NCBI RefSeq assembly: GCF_026460885.1
Contig: NZ_JAOVZW010000013.1
Coordinates: forward strand, 62,001-126,000
DNA from: Chryseobacterium formosum
Lineage (GTDB): Bacteria > Bacteroidota > Bacteroidia > Flavobacteriales > Weeksellaceae
DNA: 64,000 bases
Reading direction: 5' to 3'
Shown: positions 54,454-63,640 of the stretch, piece by piece
How the letters are laid out: the number at the start of each line of letters is the position of its first letter
Position numbering within the stretch: position 1 is the first letter of the stretch
Notes under the pieces: model-generated
What the model was told of the DNA's origin: nothing
Seen by the model: only the letters and a program-made list of their open reading frames with translations
The model's database searches: none
Made by a program: the position numbers and the translations under genes

Positions 54454-56058
54454 ATGAAAATCACTAAAATAAAATTAGTCTGTATATTAGGTTTGTTCGC
54501 TTCATTCACTACTTCGTGTGCGGTAAGAGAAAACACGTCGAAAACTAAACCTGTACAAACAGCGAAAACTTCAAAGAATAGTCTCAAATCTCCAGATTCT
54601 AAAAATGTTCCGCCAATTTCAGCAATTCCTGTTGGCGAAGATTTTAAAGTAAATCTTCCTGCAATCAACCGTGAATTCCGTGGAGTTTGGATTGCGAGTG
54701 TTGCCAATATCAACTGGCCTTCAAGAAATAATCTTTCTGTAGAGCAGCAAAAAGCAGAAGCAATTAATATGTTGAATATGCTTCAGGAAAATAATTTTAA
54801 TGCCGTTATTTTTCAGGTACGTCCTTCTGCAGATGCTTTGTACACGAGTGAGTTGGAACCTTGGTCGTATTTTTTAACCGGAAAAACAGGTGAACCACCT
54901 TATCCGAATTATGATCCTTTGCAATTTTGGATTGAAGAATCTCACAAGAGAGGTTTGGAGCTTCATGTCTGGTTAAATCCTTACAGAGCGCATCATTCCA
55001 ACGGTGGAGCGGTTACAAATCAGTCTATGGCGAGTAAACTTTCGGATATTACGATTAAACTAAAAAACGGAATGTATTGGTTTGATCCTGCAGATCCTCG
55101 AACTCAAGGACATGTTTCGAATGTTGTGAAAGATATTGTAAAAAGATATGATATTGATGCCGTTCATTTTGACGATTATTTTTATCCTTATGCAACATAC
55201 AATCGGGGTGCAGATTTTCCAGACCATAAAAGTTGGGCGGTTTATCAAAGTTCGGGCGGAACATTATCAAGGGCTGATTGGAGAAGAGATAATGTAAATA
55301 AATTTGTTGAAAGAATTTATAAAGAAATTCACGCAGAAAAAAGTCATGTGAAATTCGGAATTAGTCCTTTTGGAATCTGGAAACCGGGTTATCCTGAAGG
55401 AATTGTTGGTTCTTCGCAATATGACGAATTGTTTGCTGATGCTAAATTATGGTTAAATAATGGTTGGGTAGATTATTTTTCACCTCAATTATATTGGCCT
55501 ATTGAATCTAAAGGGCAACCTTTTGCTTCATTATTAAACTGGTGGAAATCTGAAAATACCATGAATCGCCATCTTTGGCCAGGTTTAAACACAGTTGAAA
55601 TAAAAACCTCTGACCGACCTACTGAAATTAAAAATCAGGTTGAATTATCAAGACAGATTTTAACGAATGATGCAGGAGAAGTTCATTGGAGTATTGCAGG
55701 TTTAACCAAAAACGCAAACATGCTTCCGACTTTGAAAAACGGACCTTATAAAGAAAAGGCTTTAACACCGAAAAGTCCGTGGATAAAAGCAATTCCATTA
55801 CAAAAGCCTGATCTGTTTGTAAAAGACAACGGATTTTTTGTGCAGGCAAGTTGGAGTGCTAAAAATATTGGAAATGTTTTTCAATGGGTGCTTTTCACTC
55901 AGTATAATGGAGTTTGGGAAACCGAGATTTTGACTTTAGATCAATTATCAAAAGAAATTCCTAAACTAAAATCTGAGAAAACTCTTGAAGCAATTGCCAT
56001 AAAAGCTATTGACCGTTTAGGAAATGAAAGTGATTATATGGCGAAGAAAATTAAATAA
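54454..56058 (+). CDS. GHL10-type (glycoside hydrolase family 10-like, DUF187) lipoprotein
   Basis: A 534-residue surface or periplasmic lipoprotein. The signal peptide ends in FTTSC (lipobox Cys near residue 22). After a Lys/Ser/Pro linker comes a TIM-barrel domain (about 80-400) with FRGVWIASVANINWPS, NAVIFQVRPSADALY, GLELHVWLNPYRAH, DAVHFDDYFYPY and VDYFSPQLYWPIE, the pattern of YngK-like GHL10 enzymes. A fibronectin-like C-terminal domain follows (about 445-534). Probably a glycan hydrolase; substrate unknown. Confidence 0.9.
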   Translation: MKITKIKLVCILGLFASFTTSCAVRENTSKTKPVQTAKTSKNSLKSPDSKNVPPISAIPVGEDFKVNLPAINREFRGVWIASVANINWPSRNNLSVEQQKAEAINMLNMLQENNFNAVIFQVRPSADALYTSELEPWSYFLTGKTGEPPYPNYDPLQFWIEESHKRGLELHVWLNPYRAHHSNGGAVTNQSMASKLSDITIKLKNGMYWFDPADPRTQGHVSNVVKDIVKRYDIDAVHFDDYFYPYATYNRGADFPDHKSWAVYQSSGGTLSRADWRRDNVNKFVERIYKEIHAEKSHVKFGISPFGIWKPGYPEGIVGSSQYDELFADAKLWLNNGWVDYFSPQLYWPIESKGQPFASLLNWWKSENTMNRHLWPGLNTVEIKTSDRPTEIKNQVELSRQILTNDAGEVHWSIAGLTKNANMLPTLKNGPYKEKALTPKSPWIKAIPLQKPDLFVKDNGFFVQASWSAKNIGNVFQWVLFTQYNGVWETEILTLDQLSKEIPKLKSEKTLEAIAIKAIDRLGNESDYMAKKIK

Positions 56059-56075
56059 AAAGATATTTAAGAATA

Positions 56076-56106
56076 AAAAAAGACGCAAATTTTGCGTCTT
56101 TTTTGT
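56076..56106. terminator. Bidirectional terminator between GHL10 gene and metG
   Basis: An AAAGACGCAAA/TTTGCGTCTTT stem with A and T flanks. Confidence 0.85.
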
Positions 56107-56123
56107 TTATGTAAAATTAAAGA

Positions 56124-58160
56124 TTATCCAATCTCAATACCGTTCTCAACATTGCTATCATCCGGCGTTACAAAAGATAATTTTCCGTCTGGTTTAGTTG
56201 TCAACAACAACATTCCCTGAGATTCAATTCCTCTGATTTTCCTTGGAGCAAGATTTAATAAAATCATCACCTGCTTTCCGATTACTTCTTCTGCAGTAAA
56301 ACTTTCTGCAATCCCTGAAACAACCGTTCTTACGTCAACTCCAGTATCAACAGTTAGTTTTAATAATTTATCAGCTTTTTCTACTTTTTCAGCTTCAATA
56401 ATCGTTGCTGTTCTCAAGTCGATTTTTGTAAAATCATCAAACTGTATTTCCTCTTTCATTGGGTTAGCGTTAGAATTTGTTTTTTTATTACTTTGTTTTG
56501 TATTTTCTAATTTCTGAATCTGAGCTTCAATAACATTGTCTTCAATTTTGGTAAATAATAAAGGAGCTTCTTCAATTTTATGTCCAGTTTCAATCTGAAT
56601 TTCAGAATTTTGTAATTCTTCCCAATTCTTTTTCTCGATATTAAAATACCCAAATAACTTCTCTGCAGTGAATGGCATAAACGGTTCACATAATTGTGCT
56701 ACAACAGCTGCAATTTGTGCTCCAACAAACATTGACTGCCCGGCTTCGTTTGGATCATTTTTTATTGTTTTCCAAGGTTCAGCATTTTGAAGATATAAGT
56801 TACCATAATCAACAAGTTCCATAAATGAATTCAAAGCGTTTCTGAATTCATATTTCTCTAAATGATAGCTAACTTTCTCTATTCCAGTTTTTATAGCTGT
56901 TTTGCTTTCTTCATCTAAAGTACCATTTGGAACTTTTCCTTCAAAATTTTTATTAGTGAAAGAAATTACTCTATTAATAAAGTTTCCAAACTTGTTTACC
57001 AATTCAGAATTGTTTTTCGTCTGGAAATCTTTCCACGTAAAGTTATTATCTTTCGTTTCCGGAGCTGAAGAAAGCAATGCATAACGCAGGACATCCTGTT
57101 GTCCAGGAAATTCTTCTACATATTCGTGTGCCCAAACTGCCCAGTTTCTTGAAGTTGAAATTTTATCATTTTCAAGATTCAAAAATTCAAAAGCAGGAAC
57201 GTTTTTCGGCATTTTGTAATCTCCGTGAGCTTTCATCATTGCAGGGAAAATAATACAGTGGAATACAATATTATCCTTTCCGATAAAATGAACCAAATCT
57301 GAGTTTTCACTTTGCCAATAATCTTTCCAGTCTTTTCCGTTTTTCTCTGCCCATTCTTTTGTGAAAGAAATGTAACCAATAGGTGCGTCAAACCAAACAT
57401 ACAAAACTTTTCCTTCTGCATTTGGAAGAGGAACAGGAACGCCCCAATTTAAATCTCTGGTCATCGCACGAGGCTTTAAACCATCGGTTAACCACGATTT
57501 CACCTGTCCGTAAACGTTCGGTTTCCAGTCGTCTTTATGACCTTCAATAATCCATTTGTTTAGGAAATCTTCATATTCATTTAATGGTAAATACCAGTTT
57601 TTTGTTTCTTTTAAGATAGGAACGTTTCCGCTCAACATCGATTTTGGATTGATCAATTCTGATGGAGAAAGGGTAGAACCACATTTCTCACACTGATCTC
57701 CGTAAGCGTTTTCATTTCCGCAGTTCGGGCAAGTTCCAACGATATATCGGTCAGCCAAAAATTCATTAGCCTGTTCGTCAAAATATTGCTCAGACATTTC
57801 TTCGGTGAACTTTCCTTTTTCATAAAGCACTTTAAAGAAATCCTGACTTGTTTTGCGGTGATTAACCGATGTTGTTCTCGAATATTCATCAAAAGAAATT
57901 CCTAAATCCGAAAAAGATTTTTTGATAACTTCGTGATATTTATCAACGATATCTTGTGGTGTAACTCCTTCTTTTTTAGCTCTTATGGTGATAGGAATTC
58001 CGTGCTCATCTGATCCACAGATAAAAGCAACATCTTTTCCCGATCTTCTCTGAAATCTAGCGTAAACATCTGCAGGAATGTAAACTCCCGCCAAATGCCC
58101 AATATGAACCGGTCCGTTTGCATATGGCAAAGCCGCCGTAATCATCTTTCTGTTTGACAT
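56124..58160 (-). CDS. metG: Methionyl-tRNA synthetase
   Basis: A 678-residue class I synthetase. The HIGH-type motif is in PYANGPVHIGHLAG (residues about 13-26), a zinc knuckle CPNCGNENAYGDQCEKCG lies in the insertion domain, and the KMSKS loop is diverged to KISTSR. An anticodon-binding helical domain and a C-terminal Trbp111-like tRNA-binding domain (FTKIDLRTATIIEAEKVEKA to SQGMLLLT) complete the long, dimeric form of the enzyme. A TATCTTTG box lies 23 bp upstream. Confidence 0.98.
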   Translation of the reverse strand: MSNRKMITAALPYANGPVHIGHLAGVYIPADVYARFQRRSGKDVAFICGSDEHGIPITIRAKKEGVTPQDIVDKYHEVIKKSFSDLGISFDEYSRTTSVNHRKTSQDFFKVLYEKGKFTEEMSEQYFDEQANEFLADRYIVGTCPNCGNENAYGDQCEKCGSTLSPSELINPKSMLSGNVPILKETKNWYLPLNEYEDFLNKWIIEGHKDDWKPNVYGQVKSWLTDGLKPRAMTRDLNWGVPVPLPNAEGKVLYVWFDAPIGYISFTKEWAEKNGKDWKDYWQSENSDLVHFIGKDNIVFHCIIFPAMMKAHGDYKMPKNVPAFEFLNLENDKISTSRNWAVWAHEYVEEFPGQQDVLRYALLSSAPETKDNNFTWKDFQTKNNSELVNKFGNFINRVISFTNKNFEGKVPNGTLDEESKTAIKTGIEKVSYHLEKYEFRNALNSFMELVDYGNLYLQNAEPWKTIKNDPNEAGQSMFVGAQIAAVVAQLCEPFMPFTAEKLFGYFNIEKKNWEELQNSEIQIETGHKIEEAPLLFTKIEDNVIEAQIQKLENTKQSNKKTNSNANPMKEEIQFDDFTKIDLRTATIIEAEKVEKADKLLKLTVDTGVDVRTVVSGIAESFTAEEVIGKQVMILLNLAPRKIRGIESQGMLLLTTKPDGKLSFVTPDDSNVENGIEIG

Positions 58161-58542
58161 TTATAGTATAGTTTTAAGTCTGCAAAGATAAAGATAATCT
58201 GCCAAAATTTCCGAATAAGCTTAGTATAATGTATGTAATATATTTTTGATAAGCTTTATTGGTAACTAGACTTTTTGTATTTCTTTATTAAACAAAGTGG
58301 CTTTGTTTAGCAAAAAAAATAATCATTTTTAGAAAAAGACTTTGTCTAACCTTGCGATAATTTTAAACGCAAAGCAAAACGAAGAGAAATAAACGCAGTG
58401 AAAAATTTAGGATAAACAATGCCGTTTCACTTATTTTAGAGATACAAAGATTTATATAAAAGATAAAAAGAATCTTTAATTTGATTTATTACCAATTGTT
58501 GATGCTAATTTTTTATTTTTAAACTTTATAAAATTCAATAAG
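58161..58542. other. AT-rich divergent intergenic region
   Basis: A space of 382 bp between metG and the GH97 gene. It holds the metG promoter box, a perfect 9-bp inverted repeat at 58289-58309 (TAAACAAAG/CTTTGTTTA, 3-nt loop), and a weak relative of the 'AACGCAAAG' element near 58370. No open frame of note. Confidence 0.6.
58183..58190 (-). promoter_or_regulatory. -7 box TATCTTTG of metG
   Basis: Minus-strand exact match to TANNTTTG, 23 bp before the metG ATG; identical to the octamer inside the CRISPR repeat. Confidence 0.6.
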
Positions 58543-60696
58543 ATGAAAATTACAATTGGCGCAGTTTTACTTACCATGATGTTTACGGGTGCAAATTCGC
58601 AATCGTTGAAATCTCCCGATGGGAAATTTGAAATGAATTTCCAGCTGAAAAACGGAGTTCCTTTTTACAATTTAAAATATAACGGAGCTGCAGTTGTTGA
58701 AGATTCCAAGTTAGGTTTGAGACTTTTTAAAGATACATCGGTGCAGTTTTCTTCAGAAATTACTAAAACTGAAGATGCAAAATTTGATTTAAATAATGAT
58801 TTTGTTAAAACTTCCGAAAAAAGAGATTCAAAAAACGAAACGTGGCAACCTGTTTTAGGCGAAAAGAAAAATTATATCAATCATTATAATGAATTGGCAG
58901 TTACGTTAAATCAAAAATCTACGGACAGAAGTATTGTTGTAAAGTTTAGACTGTTTAATGATGGTTTAGGTTTTAGATATGAGTTTCCACAGCAGAAAAA
59001 CCTGAATTATTTTGTTATCAAAGAAGAAGATACCGAATTCGATTTTCCAACTGACATGAAAGCTTGGTGGATGGTTGCCGATTACGATTCTCAGGAATAT
59101 AAATATCAGGAAACCAATATTTCAGAAATTCCTGCGAAATGGGATAAAGCTTTTGATTCTAATGCTTCTCAGAAATTAATTAAAAATGCAGTTCAGTCGC
59201 CGTTGATGTTAAAAAAGGACGGAAAAGAACCTTTGTATATCAATATTGCAGAAGCGGCAGTTCTCAATTATGCAGCTTCACATCTTGAAGTTGATGCTCA
59301 GAATTTTAAATTTAAAACGCATCTTACAGCAGATCGACAAGGTGCAAAAGGATATATTCAGACGCCTTCTGTAACACCTTGGAGAACAATTATCGTTTCG
59401 CCAAAAGCAGAAGAGTTAATGGATTCTAAAATGTTGTTTAATCTGAATGAACCGACAAAATATACCGACACTTCTTACATTAAACCTACAAAATACATGG
59501 GAGTTTGGTGGGAAATGATTATCGGAAAAGCACAGTGGGCGTATTCTACAGCAGATAATGTTCATTTAGGAGTAACCGATTTTTCTAAATTAACACCTAA
59601 CGGAAAACACGCAGCAAATACTACAAGGGTTAAAGAATATATTGATTTTGCCTCTGCAAATGGTTTCGACGGATTGTTAATCGAAGGTTGGAATATCGGT
59701 TGGGAAGACTGGTTCGGTCATTCCAAAGAATCTGTTTTTGATTTTCTGACGCCTTATCCAGATTTTGATATTAAAATACTGAATGAATACGCACATTCAA
59801 AAGGTATTAAACTGATTATGCATCATGAAACTTCCGGTTCAGCAACCAATTACGAAAGATGGGCAGATCAGGCTTTTCAATTGATGAATAAATACGGTTA
59901 CACTTCTGTGAAAACGGGTTATGTAGGAGATATTATTCCGAGAGGAGAACATCATTATTCGCAATGGACAATTAATCATTATTATAGGATTGTAGAAAAA
60001 GCCAATGAGTATAAAATTATGGTGAATTCTCATGAATCGGTTCGTCCTGGAGGAGAAAGTCGTACTTATCCTAATTATATTTCAGCAGAAGCAGCTCGTG
60101 GAACAGAATACGAAGCTTTTGCAGGGAATAATCCAGACCACCAAACGATTCTTCCGTTCACACGATGGATGGGTGGCTCGATGGATTACACGCCGGGGAT
60201 TTTTCAGACCAAATTAGATTATTACTTCCCAGGAGATAAGCGTTTTGTGAAAACTACTTTAGCAAAGCAATTGGCGCTCTATGTAACGATGTATATGCCG
60301 CTTCAAATGGCTGCAGATTTGCCGGAAAACTATGCAAAACACATGGATGCTTTTCAGTTTATTAAAGATGTTGCGGCAGATTGGGATGATACGAAAATTC
60401 TTTCAGCGGAACCTGGAGATTATGTCATTACCGCAAGAAAAGCGAAAGGAACCGAAAATTGGTTTGTTGGTGGAATTACCGATGAAAATAAGCGAGAATA
60501 CACCGTAGATTTTTCATTTTTAGATAAAGGAAAAAAATATGAAGCGACAATCTACGAAGATGGAAAAGATGCAGATTACATCGAAAATCCTCAGAGTTAT
60601 AACATTTATAAAAAACAGATTAATAGCAAATCCAAAATCAATTTTAAGATGGCTCGAAGTGGAGGTTTTGCTGTTTCCATAAAGCCTATAAAATAA
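58543..60696 (+). CDS. Glycoside hydrolase family 97 protein (alpha-glucosidase/galactosidase)
   Basis: A 717-residue exported GH97 enzyme. Signal peptide MKITIGAVLLTMMFTGANSQ, an N-terminal beta-supersandwich starting SLKSPDGKFEMNFQLKNGVP, a central TIM barrel with YMGVWWEMIIGKAQW, GLLIEGWNIGWEDWFG, KLIMHHETSGSATNYE and MVNSHESVRPGGESRTYPN, and a C-terminal beta domain. GH97 includes inverting alpha-glucosidases (SusB) and retaining alpha-galactosidases. No SusC/SusD pair is adjacent, so it acts outside a visible polysaccharide locus. Confidence 0.93.
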   Translation: MKITIGAVLLTMMFTGANSQSLKSPDGKFEMNFQLKNGVPFYNLKYNGAAVVEDSKLGLRLFKDTSVQFSSEITKTEDAKFDLNNDFVKTSEKRDSKNETWQPVLGEKKNYINHYNELAVTLNQKSTDRSIVVKFRLFNDGLGFRYEFPQQKNLNYFVIKEEDTEFDFPTDMKAWWMVADYDSQEYKYQETNISEIPAKWDKAFDSNASQKLIKNAVQSPLMLKKDGKEPLYINIAEAAVLNYAASHLEVDAQNFKFKTHLTADRQGAKGYIQTPSVTPWRTIIVSPKAEELMDSKMLFNLNEPTKYTDTSYIKPTKYMGVWWEMIIGKAQWAYSTADNVHLGVTDFSKLTPNGKHAANTTRVKEYIDFASANGFDGLLIEGWNIGWEDWFGHSKESVFDFLTPYPDFDIKILNEYAHSKGIKLIMHHETSGSATNYERWADQAFQLMNKYGYTSVKTGYVGDIIPRGEHHYSQWTINHYYRIVEKANEYKIMVNSHESVRPGGESRTYPNYISAEAARGTEYEAFAGNNPDHQTILPFTRWMGGSMDYTPGIFQTKLDYYFPGDKRFVKTTLAKQLALYVTMYMPLQMAADLPENYAKHMDAFQFIKDVAADWDDTKILSAEPGDYVITARKAKGTENWFVGGITDENKREYTVDFSFLDKGKKYEATIYEDGKDADYIENPQSYNIYKKQINSKSKINFKMARSGGFAVSIKPIK

Positions 60697-60714
60697 ATTA
60701 TTCGTAATTTTACT

Positions 60715-60748
60715 ATCCTTAAAGCCGAAAACTTTAAGGATTTTTTAT
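60715..60748 (+). terminator. Terminator after GH97
   Basis: A perfect ATCCTTAAAG/CTTTAAGGAT stem with T-run. Confidence 0.85.
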
Positions 60749-60766
60749 TTTTTAAATGAATATATA

Positions 60767-61762
60767 ATGAAGTTGATATCTAAAGTATTTACCAAACAAA
60801 ACACTTTTCTCTTTTTGCTTATCGGAATGGTTTTCATGGCAAAGCTGATTCCCTTCCACGAATCTTATAACCAATATTTCAATCTTTCAGACTTTATCGA
60901 TTGGGGAATTGCCGGAATTTTTCTTTTATATGGTTTAAAACTAAATCTTAAAGAAGTAGTAAAAGACGTATCCAACTGGAAATTACATTTGCTGATTCAG
61001 TCTGGAACGTTTATCATTTTTCCTTTATTGGCATTGGCTTTTTATCCCTTGATTAAAGATTCTGAGTATTATAATATCTGGCTTTCGGTATTTTTTCTCG
61101 CAAGTTTGCCTTCAACAGTTTCTTCATCGGTTGTTATGGTTTCGATTGCGAAAGGAAATGTAACTTCAGCCATTTTTAATGCGTCTATTTCTGGGTTAAT
61201 CGGAATAATCATGACACCACTTTTGATGAGTTTTTTCTTAGTTTCAAATTCATCTTCTGGAGATCAGACGGAAATTATTGAACAGCTTTTAATTAAAGTT
61301 TTATTGCCGATTATTTTAGGTGTTTTATTAAATCCATTACTGAAAAAATGGGTAACAAAATATTCAAATATTATCGCAGAATTTGATCGCCTAATTATTT
61401 TATTGATTGTTTACGAAAGTTTCTCAACGGCATTTATTGAAAATATCTTCGCTGCGGTTCCGTCATTTGTATTTATTGTATTAGCATTCAGTGTTATATT
61501 TCTGTTTTTCGCGACGTATTACATTTTAAAATTGATTGCAGAAAAAATGAATTTCAAACCGAAAGATGTCATTACAACAACATTCTGTGGTTCAAAAAAA
61601 TCGTTGGTTCATGGAAGTTTATTTCTTTTGGTTTTAGGAATTCCCGACGAAAAAAAAGTTTTATTTTTGCTTCCAGTAATGGTTTACCACAGTTTCCAGT
61701 TGTTTTATGTAAGTTGGTTGGCAAACAGAATTGCAAAACGTATGGAATTGGTTGAAGCATAA
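60767..61762 (+). CDS. Bile acid:sodium symporter family (SBF-like) transporter
   Basis: A 331-residue membrane protein with about 9-10 helices. The start FLFLLIGMVFMAKLIPFHES, the region WGIAGIFLLYGLKLNLKEV, SLPSTVSSSVVMVSIAKGN (crossover-like motif) and TTTFCGSKKSLVHGS place it in the SBF-like/YfeH branch. Substrate unknown. The next gene starts 18 bp after its stop, so it opens a three-gene unit. Confidence 0.88.
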   Translation: MKLISKVFTKQNTFLFLLIGMVFMAKLIPFHESYNQYFNLSDFIDWGIAGIFLLYGLKLNLKEVVKDVSNWKLHLLIQSGTFIIFPLLALAFYPLIKDSEYYNIWLSVFFLASLPSTVSSSVVMVSIAKGNVTSAIFNASISGLIGIIMTPLLMSFFLVSNSSSGDQTEIIEQLLIKVLLPIILGVLLNPLLKKWVTKYSNIIAEFDRLIILLIVYESFSTAFIENIFAAVPSFVFIVLAFSVIFLFFATYYILKLIAEKMNFKPKDVITTTFCGSKKSLVHGSLFLLVLGIPDEKKVLFLLPVMVYHSFQLFYVSWLANRIAKRMELVEA

Positions 61763-61779
61763 TTTAATGATATTTAAAA

Positions 61780-62829
61780 ATGATAAAATTAATCTCCAAA
61801 ACCGCTCTATTATCAGTTTTTGTTGCTTTTTCAATGATGAAATCTCAATCAGTAAAGGAAATTTTAAATCAAGAAGGTTCATTCAGGAAAGACACGATAT
61901 TTTCTATTAAAAGCGATTCAAAAGAAACGTATTTACCGGTTACGATTATTAAAGGAAAAGAAAAAGGATCTGTGTTTACGATTGTAGCAGGAATTCATGG
62001 TTACGAATATCCGCCGATTGTTGCGGTTCAGGAATTATTAAATGAAATTAGACCCGAAAATATCAAAGGAAGTTTAATTATTATTCCGATTGCTAATGTG
62101 GAATCTTTTCAAAAAAGAACGCCTTTCATCAATCCATTGGATGGCAAAAATTTAAACACCGCTTTTCCGGGTTCGTCAAACGGAACTCCAACTGACCAGA
62201 TTGCCCATTTAATCACAAAAGAAATTATTCCTAATTCAACCATATTTTTAGATATTCATGGCGGTGATGCTAGTGAAGATTTGCTGCCATTTGTCTGTTA
62301 TTACAACAGAAAAGATATCCCTGAAAATACTAAAAAAGCTCACGATTTATCTTTGAAATCAGGAATTCAATATGTTGTTTCTTATTCTTACACTTTAACT
62401 CCAACTGAACCCGCAAAATATGCTTTCAAAGAAGCTACCCAGCAGGGAATTACGGCTTTGAGTATTGAAGCCGGAAAGCTGGGAACTGTACAGAAAGATA
62501 ATGTTGATTTGATTAAAACTGCAGTTTACAACATGCTTGAAAATTCTGGAAATTCTGTGAAGAGAAAATCAAAAATGGTCAATCAAAAATCAATCGTTCT
62601 TTTAAACCAGCAAGATTATATAAGAGTTCCGGAAGATGGAATTTTTTATAGTGAACTGAAAAGCGGAGATAAAGTTAAAAAGAATCAGATTTTAGGCTAT
62701 ATTACAGACAAATTTGGAAACAAAAAACACGATATTGTTTCGCAAACCAACGGAATTATTTTGTACAAAGTAGGAACTCCGCCGGTAAATAAAGGCGAAA
62801 CTCTTTTTTGTATCGGATATAATGAATAA
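61780..62829 (+). CDS. Exported succinylglutamate desuccinylase/aspartoacylase-like metallocarboxypeptidase
   Basis: A 349-residue protein with signal peptide MIKLISKTALLSVFVAFSMMKSQS. The M14-like zinc site starts with His73 and Glu76 in GIHGYEYPP; the third ligand His is in FLDIHGGDASEDL; the catalytic Glu is in LSIEAGKLG. The C-terminal part is a lipoyl-like beta domain (DGIFYSELKSGDKVKKNQIL). It cleaves an N-acyl or amide bond outside the cytoplasm; substrate unknown. Tightly spaced between the SBF transporter and an NTF2-like gene. Confidence 0.9.
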   Translation: MIKLISKTALLSVFVAFSMMKSQSVKEILNQEGSFRKDTIFSIKSDSKETYLPVTIIKGKEKGSVFTIVAGIHGYEYPPIVAVQELLNEIRPENIKGSLIIIPIANVESFQKRTPFINPLDGKNLNTAFPGSSNGTPTDQIAHLITKEIIPNSTIFLDIHGGDASEDLLPFVCYYNRKDIPENTKKAHDLSLKSGIQYVVSYSYTLTPTEPAKYAFKEATQQGITALSIEAGKLGTVQKDNVDLIKTAVYNMLENSGNSVKRKSKMVNQKSIVLLNQQDYIRVPEDGIFYSELKSGDKVKKNQILGYITDKFGNKKHDIVSQTNGIILYKVGTPPVNKGETLFCIGYNE

Positions 62830-62846
62830 AATATAAATCTATTATA

Positions 62847-63377
62847 ATGAAAAAAACAAAACTATTCTTTGTATTAGCAACCTTTTTATTTGCTTTTTCA
62901 AATTTTTCAGCGCAATCTAAAAATGCTAAATTTGAAAAAGAGAAAACTGAAGTCTCAACAATGCTTGATGATTTCAATGTTGCTGCAGCCAACGCAGAAT
63001 TTGAAAAATACTTCAGTTTTTTTGCTGATGAATCTACTTTTATTGGAACAGACGCAACCGAAATCTGGAACAAACAGGAATTTAAAGTTTGGGCAAAACC
63101 TCATTTCGACAAAAAAAAGACATGGAATTTCACATCTGTCAGAAGAAATATCTACTTCAGTAAAGATGGAAAATTGGCTTGGTTTGACGAATTGTTAGAT
63201 ACGCAAATGAAAATCTGTCGTGGTTCAGGAGTTTTAGAAAAAATAAACGGACAATGGAAAGTAAAGCAATATGTTTTATCAATGACAATTCCCAATGATG
63301 TTGTTGATAAAGTAGTTTTAGAAAAATCTGTTTTAGAAGATGTTTTGTTGCAGGAATTAAAGTCTTCTAAAAAATAA
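62847..63377 (+). CDS. Secreted NTF2/SnoaL-like (DUF4440) protein
   Basis: A 176-residue exported protein. The signal peptide (MKKTKLFFVLATFLFAFSNFSAQ) is followed by one cone-shaped NTF2-like domain: helix VSTMLDDFNVAAANAEFEKYFSFF, strand ESTFIGTDATEIWNKQEFKVW and the closing strands GSGVLEKINGQWKVKQYVLSM. The Trp/Asp positions fit DUF4440/SnoaL-3 proteins. No clear catalytic residue can be named. 17 bp after the aspartoacylase-like gene, same operon. Confidence 0.85.
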   Translation: MKKTKLFFVLATFLFAFSNFSAQSKNAKFEKEKTEVSTMLDDFNVAAANAEFEKYFSFFADESTFIGTDATEIWNKQEFKVWAKPHFDKKKTWNFTSVRRNIYFSKDGKLAWFDELLDTQMKICRGSGVLEKINGQWKVKQYVLSMTIPNDVVDKVVLEKSVLEDVLLQELKSSKK

Positions 63378-63410
63378 AATGGCATAAAAAAATAGTAAAA
63401 CCATCAATAG

Positions 63411-63434
63411 GAGCGGACTTTAGTCCGCTTTCTT
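63411..63434 (+). terminator. Hairpin after the three-gene unit
   Basis: An AGCGGACT/AGTCCGCT stem followed by TTCTTTATATT; a second small hairpin TTGGC/GCCAA with AT-rich tail follows near 63450. Confidence 0.6.
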
Positions 63435-63584
63435 TATATTGGTAGAAAATTGGCTTTAGCCAAAATTTAATTTTAAAAATTCACCAATAAAATTCACTTC
63501 GAAGAAAATTGACGATTCACAATTTGTCATTCACAACAAAAAACTTTCTTATCCTACGTCAACATTTCCGGAATTTGCAAGCTG

Positions 63585-63592
63585 TACATTTG
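63585..63592 (+). promoter_or_regulatory. -7 box TACATTTG of the pirin gene
   Basis: Exact TANNTTTG match 48 bp before the ATG at 63641. Confidence 0.55.
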
Positions 63593-63640
63593 TATCATAA
63601 TTAATAGCAACAATAATTAAGTAACAAAAATAATCACAAT